A DNA stretch of 64,000 nt from Taibaiella sp. GTDB taxonomy: Bacteria; Bacteroidota; Bacteroidia; Chitinophagales; Chitinophagaceae. Positions 58,921 through 64,000 of this stretch are shown piece after piece; position 1 is the first letter of the stretch, and each line of letters begins with the position of its first letter. The notes beneath the pieces were generated by a model that saw nothing but the letters and a program-made list of their open reading frames with translations, did no database searches and had not been told where the DNA came from. The stretch lies in NCBI GenBank assembly GCA_019638495.1, contig JAHBTQ010000003.1, forward strand, positions 186,001 through 250,000, in the 5' to 3' direction. Made by a program: the position numbers and the translations under genes.

Positions 58921-58949
58921 GAAACGGCCCCTGTCGGGGCCGTTTCTTT
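58920..58949. terminator. Bidirectional intrinsic terminator
   Basis: Perfect 12-bp stem AGAAACGGCCCC / GGGGCCGTTTCT with loop TGTC, starting on the last base of the small gene's stop codon. It serves the plus-strand small gene and the converging dehydrogenase gene. Confidence 0.8.
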
Positions 58950-58968
58950 GCTAAAAATATCTTGCCAA

Positions 58969-60147
58969 TTAATTAAAGGCATTGAGGCCGGTGACATCCA
59001 TTCCTGTGATAAGCAGGTGTATGTCGTGCGTGCCCTCATAAGTAACCACTGATTCGAGATTCATCATATGGCGCATGATGCTAAACTCACCTGTGATTCC
59101 CATACCGCCTAATATCTGGCGCGCCTCCCGGGAAACTTTCAATGCTATGTCGCAACTATTGCGCTTTGCCATAGATATCTGTGCCGGCGTGGCGCGGTCT
59201 ACATTGCGAAGTACCGCAAGACGCCAATTGAGTAATTGGCTTTTGGTGATCTCGGTAATCATCTCGGCCAGTTTCTTTTGCGTTAGTTGGAATCCGGCGA
59301 TTGGCCGTCCAAATTGCTCGCGCTGCTTAGCGTAGCGGAGGGCAGTGTCATAGCAGTCCATTGCACAGCCAAGTGCGCCCCAGGCTATACCAAAGCGGGC
59401 GCTGGAGAGGCAGGTGAGTGGACCTTTTAGCCCCTTTATGTTAGGGAAAATGTTCTCTTTTGGTACGCGCACGTTATCGAAAACCAATTCCCCGGTTGCG
59501 GAGGCGCGAAGCGACCATTTGCCATGAGTCTCCGGTGTGGAGAATCCTTCCATGCCGCGCTCTACCACCATGCCATGAATCTCGCCCTGCTCGTTCTTAG
59601 CCCAAACAACTGCTATATCTGCGAACGGCGCGTTTGAGATCCACATTTTTGATCCGTTGAGTATCACGTGGTCGCCTGCATCGCGAAAGTTTGTGAGCAT
59701 GCCGGCTGGGTTTGATCCGTGGTTTGGCTCTGTGAGGCCGAAGCAACCCATCATTTCGCCGGTTGCCAGTTTAGGCAGGTATTTCATTTTCTGCTCCTCG
59801 CTACCAAACTTGTAGATGGGGAACATAACCAGAGAGCCCTGAACAGACGCTGTGGAGCGGATGCCCGAGTCACAACGTTCCAGTTCCTGCATCATGATGC
59901 CATAGGTCATATAATCCAGGCCTGCGCCACCATATTTCTGTGGAATGAAGGGGCCAAAGCAACCGTGCTCACCCAGTCCTTTGATAAGCTGTGCCGGGAA
60001 TTCTGCTTTCTGTGCGTATTCTTCAATAATTGGCGATATTTCACGCTTTACGAATGCACGAACACTATCGCGTATAAGTTTCTGTTCTTCGGTTAATAAT
60101 TCGTCAAGAAGATAATAGTCAGGGTGCTGGTAAAGATCCTTTTCCAT
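58969..60147 (-). CDS. Acyl-CoA dehydrogenase of the glutaryl-CoA dehydrogenase type
   Basis: 392 residues. Oxidises an acyl-CoA with FAD; the glutaryl-CoA group also decarboxylates, giving crotonyl-CoA in lysine/tryptophan breakdown. RSTASVQGSLVMFPIYKFGSEEQK matches the GCDH substrate-site segment and its arginine. CFGLTEPNHGSNP is the FAD-binding signature, and NLESVVTYEGTHDIHLLITG carries the catalytic Glu (about 375) in the GCDH-like YEGTHDIH form. No other lysine-degradation genes are nearby, so substrate is inferred from motif only. Confidence 0.92.
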   Translation of the reverse strand: MEKDLYQHPDYYLLDELLTEEQKLIRDSVRAFVKREISPIIEEYAQKAEFPAQLIKGLGEHGCFGPFIPQKYGGAGLDYMTYGIMMQELERCDSGIRSTASVQGSLVMFPIYKFGSEEQKMKYLPKLATGEMMGCFGLTEPNHGSNPAGMLTNFRDAGDHVILNGSKMWISNAPFADIAVVWAKNEQGEIHGMVVERGMEGFSTPETHGKWSLRASATGELVFDNVRVPKENIFPNIKGLKGPLTCLSSARFGIAWGALGCAMDCYDTALRYAKQREQFGRPIAGFQLTQKKLAEMITEITKSQLLNWRLAVLRNVDRATPAQISMAKRNSCDIALKVSREARQILGGMGITGEFSIMRHMMNLESVVTYEGTHDIHLLITGMDVTGLNAFN

Positions 60148-60178
60148 GTTTTGTTAAAGTTCGCGTGAAAATGTGGCG

Positions 60179-60186
60179 CAAAGGTA
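60179..60186 (-). promoter_or_regulatory. -7 box TACCTTTG of the dehydrogenase gene
   Basis: The minus strand reads TACCTTTG 31 bases upstream of the ATG at 60147. It is divergent from a TAATTTTG box at 60207. Confidence 0.6.
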
Positions 60187-60206
60187 GCATTTTTGGCATA
60201 TTGGAC

Positions 60207-60342
60207 TAATTTTGCAGTCACATTCGAGGTGGTGTTGTCAGTTGGCCAGGCCCATTATAGCGTTATAATTATTATCCATGATATCTGTGAGCCAATCCTG
60301 TAGCGCAATCCGGTGTAATAAGGGTTGATGTGGCGCTTTTTT
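60207..60342 (+). ncRNA. Candidate small RNA upstream of the sigma factor gene
   Basis: TAATTTTG at 60207-60214 predicts a transcript from about 60218. A hairpin with AGCGC/GCGCT arms (60302-60306, 60333-60337) and inner ATCC/GGTT pairing is followed by T6 at 60337-60342. The 125-base product has internal dyads (ATTATA-GCGT-TATAAT; GTTGGC with GCCAAT) and no credible frame. It could also be a leader or attenuator for the sigma gene. There is no -33 match. Confidence 0.3.
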
Positions 60343-60537
60343 ATTGTTTCATTTGCAGAAAGTGGAACGTAGTTTGAGCCTTAGTGTTAAAAGCGTCAAA
60401 AGATCTTGAAGTTACCAAACCAAAGCCGGAAGAAACACGCCTTAGTTAAGTTATCAAGGGAAAGTTATTGTTAATACGGGTTGCATAGGTGGGGCTAATT
60501 TTAGACCTTTACAGAAAGTAAAAAATTTTAAATTAAT

Positions 60538-60544
60538 AAAGGAG
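60538..60544 (+). promoter_or_regulatory. rpoD: Shine-Dalgarno-like AAAGGAG of the sigma factor gene
   Basis: AAAGGAG is seven bases upstream of the ATG at 60552. It is the clearest ribosome-binding match in a window where such sites are rare. Confidence 0.6.
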
Positions 60545-60551
60545 TTTCAAT

Positions 60552-61409
60552 ATGAGGCAGTTAAAGATTGCCACCCAAATCACGAACCGCGACTCGCAGG
60601 CAGTTGAGAAATACTTGCAGGAAATAAGCAAGATCTCAATGATCACGCCTGAAGAGGAAACAACACTCGCGCAGAAAATCCATATGGGCGACCAACGCGC
60701 ATTGGAGAAGCTCGTTAAATCGAATCTTCGTTTCGTGGTTTCTGTGGCTAAGCAGTACCAGCACCAGGGACTATCCCTGAGTGACCTAATTAATGAGGGT
60801 AACCTGGGTTTGATAAAAGCTGCGCAGCGCTTCGACGAAACGAAGGGCTTTAAGTTTATCTCGTATGCGGTTTGGTGGATCCGTCAGTCAATCCTGCAGG
60901 CGCTGGCCGAGCAGGGACGCCTGGTGCGCCTTCCACAAAACAAGATCGGGACGTATAATAAAGCGAACAAGGCATTTATAGCTTTTGAGCAGGAGAATGA
61001 GCGTGAACCATCTACGGAGGAACTGGCTGAGATTCTGGATATGAGCGAAACCGAGGTGACAAACATCTTCACAAGCAATACCCGTCACACATCGCTTGAT
61101 GCACCAGTGCACGAGGCTGAAGACGTGGCTATGGGCGACCTGCTGGAAGGTAGCAGCGACACCGATCAGGATGTGATGAAAGACTCTCTGCGCAACGAGA
61201 TAAAGAGGATCTTAAAATCTCTGAGTCAGCGCGAAGCAGAAATACTTGCAGCTTACTTCGGCCTGGAAGGCGATAGCGGTCCCAGCATTGAGGAGATAGG
61301 CGAGAAATATGACCTTACAAAAGAGCGTATTCGCCAGATAAAGGAGCGCGCTATTAAACGTCTTCAGAAGGCACGTTACAGCAATGCGCTGAAAGTGTAT
61401 CTCGGATAA
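60552..61409 (+). CDS. rpoD: Primary RNA polymerase sigma factor (RpoD/SigA, Bacteroidota type)
   Basis: 285 residues. Region 1.1 is absent, as in the Bacteroidota housekeeping sigma factor. Region 1.2 (SQAVEKYLQEISKISMITPEEE), region 2 (NLRFVVSVAKQYQHQGLSLSDLINEGNLGLIKAAQRFD, KFISYAVWWIRQSI), region 3 and region 4 (PSIEEIGEKYDLTKERIRQIKERAIKRLQ) are complete. It recognises the TAnnTTTG/TTTG promoters seen through this window. The strong AAAGGAG and a roughly 330-base upstream gap hint at special expression control. A perfect terminator follows. Confidence 0.96.
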   Translation: MRQLKIATQITNRDSQAVEKYLQEISKISMITPEEETTLAQKIHMGDQRALEKLVKSNLRFVVSVAKQYQHQGLSLSDLINEGNLGLIKAAQRFDETKGFKFISYAVWWIRQSILQALAEQGRLVRLPQNKIGTYNKANKAFIAFEQENEREPSTEELAEILDMSETEVTNIFTSNTRHTSLDAPVHEAEDVAMGDLLEGSSDTDQDVMKDSLRNEIKRILKSLSQREAEILAAYFGLEGDSGPSIEEIGEKYDLTKERIRQIKERAIKRLQKARYSNALKVYLG

Positions 61410-61437
61410 GATACTTAAGACTAGAGGGTATAATTGT

Positions 61438-61463
61438 AAAAGGGGCTTTTAGCCCCTTTTTTC
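61438..61463 (+). terminator. Intrinsic terminator of the sigma factor gene
   Basis: Perfect 10-bp stem AAAAGGGGCT / AGCCCCTTTT with loop TTT, ending in T6. Confidence 0.9.
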
Positions 61464-61555
61464 GTTTGGTTGCTGGTAAAGAGACATGACGAAAAGTGCG
61501 GTCCATTTAGCAAACAGCAAATCAATTACTATCTTTCCATCAAGTAATTCCAATT

Positions 61556-63946
61556 ATGCGGAGACAGCTACCGTTATTTATATTCTTGATTTTTTGTACA
61601 GTTGCCGCACAGGCCCAACGCATGCAGCGTATTCGCGGAACTGTGACGGATAAGGAGTCGCGCGCGCCACTAGTGGGTGCAGTGGTTCAGGTATCTGATA
61701 TAAATCCGGCACCGGGAAGTGTGACGGACGAAAATGGTAATTTCTCGATAGATAGTGTACCGGTTGGGAAGCGGGTTATTTCTGTATCCTACACGGGCTA
61801 CGAACCGAGAAAGCTGAACGACATCCTCGTTACATCTGCCAAGGAAGTGATACTGCCGGTGGAGATGGAAGAGAGGGTGGTGAAGATGGATGAGGTGACG
61901 GTGACCTACAAACGAGAGCACATCAATGAGATGGCGTTAGTCAGTACGAGGACATTTGATGTGCAGGAGACCGAACGCTATGCAGGTAGCCGGAATGACC
62001 CGGCTCGCATGGCGAGTAACTTTGCCGGCGCCCAGGGTGGAGACGACTCCCGAAATGATATAGTAATAAGAGGTAATAGCCCACTGGGCGTATTGTGGCG
62101 TATGGAGGGTGTAGATATTCCCAATCCAAATCACTTTAATGTGCCAGGTACCACGGGCGGCCCCGTAAGTATGCTGAACAGCAAGATGCTGGCTAACAGC
62201 GACTTCTTTATGGGCGCTTTCCCTGCTGAGTATGGCGACGCAGTGGCCGGTGTTTTCGATGTGCGTTTGCGCAACGGCAATAATCAGAAGTATGAGTTTA
62301 CTGGTCAGTTTGGTATACTGGGCACAGAGCTGGGGGCTGAGGGGCCTATTTCGAAGAAGCGGGGTTCGTCATTTTTGGTGAACTACAGGTATAGCACGTT
62401 GCAGATATTCCAGGCGATGAACATTAAGATCGGTACATCGTCTGTGCCTCAGTACCAGGATGCGAGTTTTCGCCTTAACTTCCCGATGGGGAAGAAGGGT
62501 GACCTGGCTTTCTTTGGCATTGGCGGCCTGAGCAAAATAGACTTGATAGTAAGCAACCTGACAACGCCGGAGTCGCAACTATATGGCGAGTCGGACAGGG
62601 ACCAGTATTTCAAAGCGGGTAGTGGATTTGTAGGTGGTACATATGGCTACACTATTAACAGCAGCACGTTTATGAAGCTAACCGTAGCACAGTCAATAAG
62701 CAATGTATGGGCAAATCATGTGAAGGTGTTTCGCAATGCAGGGTTTGGTGTAGACTCGCTGAAAGATGTGCTGGGCTATGATTTTACGGTAGGTTCCACT
62801 GTGGCCCACTGGTACATCAATAAGAAGATAAACAACCGTAAAACACTTAAATATGGTGTCGAAAACAAATTGTATCACCTGAATTTTCAGGATAGCAGCA
62901 GGCAGTATCCCACCTCAAGGCAGGACTGGCAGCTACGTGAGAACTTCATTGGGTATACCGACCTGGCGCAGGCCTATATACAATATAAGGTACGCACAAC
63001 TGAGCGTATGACGCTGACCGGTGGCCTGCATGGACAGTACCTGACACACAATGGGTCAAAAGCTCTGGAACCAAGGGTAGCTATGCGCTGGGCAGCTACA
63101 GACAACGATATCTTCACCGCGGGTTATGGCCTGCACAGCCAGGTGCAGCCACTGTATCAGTACTTTGCGCGCCTGCCGAATGACCCTCCGGGGGTAATGC
63201 AGAACTTTAATGTAGATTTCATTCGCAGCCACCACCTGGTGACGGGCTATGAACGCATACTGGCACCAAAGCTTCGTATGAGAGTGGAGGCCTATGGTCA
63301 GTACCTGTACAATATACCGGTTGAAGTGCGCAAAGGGTCTTCGTATTCATCCCTGAGCCAGGGCTCGAACTATTCGCGCAACTTTCCGGATACGCTGCAG
63401 AACACGGGTACGGGCTATAACTATGGACTTGAACTGACGTTGGAAAAAGGATTTAGTCGCGGTTTCTACGCGCTGTTTACGGCATCGGCCTTTGATTCTA
63501 AGGCAGCGGGCAATGACGGTGTGTACAGAAACACTGACTATAATACGCAGTATGCAACAAACCTGCTGTTTGGCTACGAGCGGAAAATGGGCAAGTACAG
63601 GACCTTTACAGGGGGCTTTAAAGTGACATCAATAGGCGGTAAACTGTACTCGCCTGTAAACATCGCTGCATCAAATGCACTTGGGGACATGGTGGTGGTA
63701 GATAGCCTGCGCAATACGCTGCGGTTCGCACCTTACTTCCGTGCGGATCTGAAGCTGGGTGTGCGACTGAATGCTAAACGACTGACCCATGAAATATCGC
63801 TGGACCTGGTAAATGTTACAGGTCAAAAGAATGTGCTGTCGCTAACCTATAGCTCAGACCTCGCTTCGCAGGGAGTGGCTTACCCTTTTTACACTACCTA
63901 TCAGTTGGGGTTCCTGCCGATTTTCTATTATCGCATAGATTTTTAG
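61556..63946 (+). CDS. TonB-dependent outer-membrane receptor with CarboxypepD_reg-like domain
   Basis: 796 residues. The signal peptide ends VAAQAQ. Residues about 25-110 form a CarboxypepD_reg-like beta-sandwich (RIRGTVTDKESRAPLVGAVVQV, SVTDENGNFSIDSVPVGKRVISVSYTGYEPR). A plug domain follows (ETERYAGSRNDPARMASNFAG, NDIVIRGNSPLGVLWRMEGVDIPNPNHF), then a barrel of about 22 strands ending YQLGFLPIFYYRIDF with the usual terminal aromatic. The ligand is unknown. There is no SusD partner downstream within the window, so it is not a canonical Sus pair. A TATCTTTC box lies near 61530. Confidence 0.93.
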   Translation: MRRQLPLFIFLIFCTVAAQAQRMQRIRGTVTDKESRAPLVGAVVQVSDINPAPGSVTDENGNFSIDSVPVGKRVISVSYTGYEPRKLNDILVTSAKEVILPVEMEERVVKMDEVTVTYKREHINEMALVSTRTFDVQETERYAGSRNDPARMASNFAGAQGGDDSRNDIVIRGNSPLGVLWRMEGVDIPNPNHFNVPGTTGGPVSMLNSKMLANSDFFMGAFPAEYGDAVAGVFDVRLRNGNNQKYEFTGQFGILGTELGAEGPISKKRGSSFLVNYRYSTLQIFQAMNIKIGTSSVPQYQDASFRLNFPMGKKGDLAFFGIGGLSKIDLIVSNLTTPESQLYGESDRDQYFKAGSGFVGGTYGYTINSSTFMKLTVAQSISNVWANHVKVFRNAGFGVDSLKDVLGYDFTVGSTVAHWYINKKINNRKTLKYGVENKLYHLNFQDSSRQYPTSRQDWQLRENFIGYTDLAQAYIQYKVRTTERMTLTGGLHGQYLTHNGSKALEPRVAMRWAATDNDIFTAGYGLHSQVQPLYQYFARLPNDPPGVMQNFNVDFIRSHHLVTGYERILAPKLRMRVEAYGQYLYNIPVEVRKGSSYSSLSQGSNYSRNFPDTLQNTGTGYNYGLELTLEKGFSRGFYALFTASAFDSKAAGNDGVYRNTDYNTQYATNLLFGYERKMGKYRTFTGGFKVTSIGGKLYSPVNIAASNALGDMVVVDSLRNTLRFAPYFRADLKLGVRLNAKRLTHEISLDLVNVTGQKNVLSLTYSSDLASQGVAYPFYTTYQLGFLPIFYYRIDF

Positions 63947-64000
63947 CGTCCCTGAACTGTAATTCCACTATTTAGGTCTATTCATTAGTTTCGCATTTAT

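Overview
The window looks like chromosomal DNA from a member of the Bacteroidota, most likely a chitinophagaceae-like lineage. The signs are: type IX secretion (T9SS) type A C-terminal sorting domains on three secreted proteins; the Bacteroidota promoter signature (TAnnTTTG at -7, sometimes with TTTG about 19-20 bases upstream) before many genes; an almost complete lack of Shine-Dalgarno sequences; a short primary sigma factor without region 1.1; a TonB-dependent receptor with a CarboxypepD_reg-like plug extension; and families typical of the phylum (DUF2851, DUF2911, Cys-rich PSP1 proteins, OmpA with TSP3 repeats). The family-level placement is inference. I see no phage, transposase, integrase, CRISPR array, rRNA or tRNA.

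Layout. 1-8.1 kb is housekeeping: the end of an unknown gene, guaB, a membrane protein, pfkA, exbB-exbD facing tonB-folC with zero bases between the converging stops, then rpsL-rpsG closed by a strong terminator. 8.1-12.5 kb holds a single-domain response regulator, DUF2851, a conserved small protein often mislabelled as an ABC ATPase, a tandem OmpA-domain protein and a small secreted acidic protein. 12.6-18.4 kb is a complete tripartite RND efflux operon. 18.4-20.9 kb has a T9SS cargo protein, a small membrane protein and a MerR regulator. 21.0-24.2 kb is a minus-strand cluster of a ClpP paralogue and three secreted proteins headed by a CsgG-like one. 24.3-32.2 kb mixes a BNR propeller protein, acetyltransferase, thioredoxin-like protein, PorT-like barrel, a divergent HxlR/DsbA-like redox pair, map plus truncated haemoglobin, an XRE-pentapeptide fusion, YjdM and a VOC protein. 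32.3-39.9 kb has a stand-alone T9SS sorting domain, lipocalin, hydrolase, a PadR/membrane pair, a BlaI/M56 pair with twin operators, a large membrane protein and truA. 40.0-46.9 kb is an envelope locus: a 1371-residue surface protein, a TSP3-OmpA barrel protein and a TonB. 47-64 kb carries an MBL-fold protein, PSP1/RicT-like protein, DUF2911, a 2OG hydroxylase, a secreted hydrolase, an ABC exporter, Bax inhibitor-1, ispD, a glutaryl-CoA-dehydrogenase-like enzyme, the primary sigma factor and a TonB-dependent receptor.

How it fits together. Much of the content serves the envelope: ExbB/ExbD/TonB supply energy to outer-membrane receptors such as the one at the right end; T9SS cargo is exported through machinery encoded elsewhere; OmpA proteins tie the outer membrane to the wall. 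Three compact regulatory modules are legible from DNA alone: BlaI/M56 (two TACGAA-N4-TTCGTA operators flanking a -7 box), PadR (an inverted repeat over its own -7 box) and HxlR/DsbA-like. The points most worth a second look are the BlaI promoter, the CsgG-like operon, a truA start lying inside a dispersed repeat, two possible small-RNA or attenuator loci, and a set of probable leaderless mRNAs.
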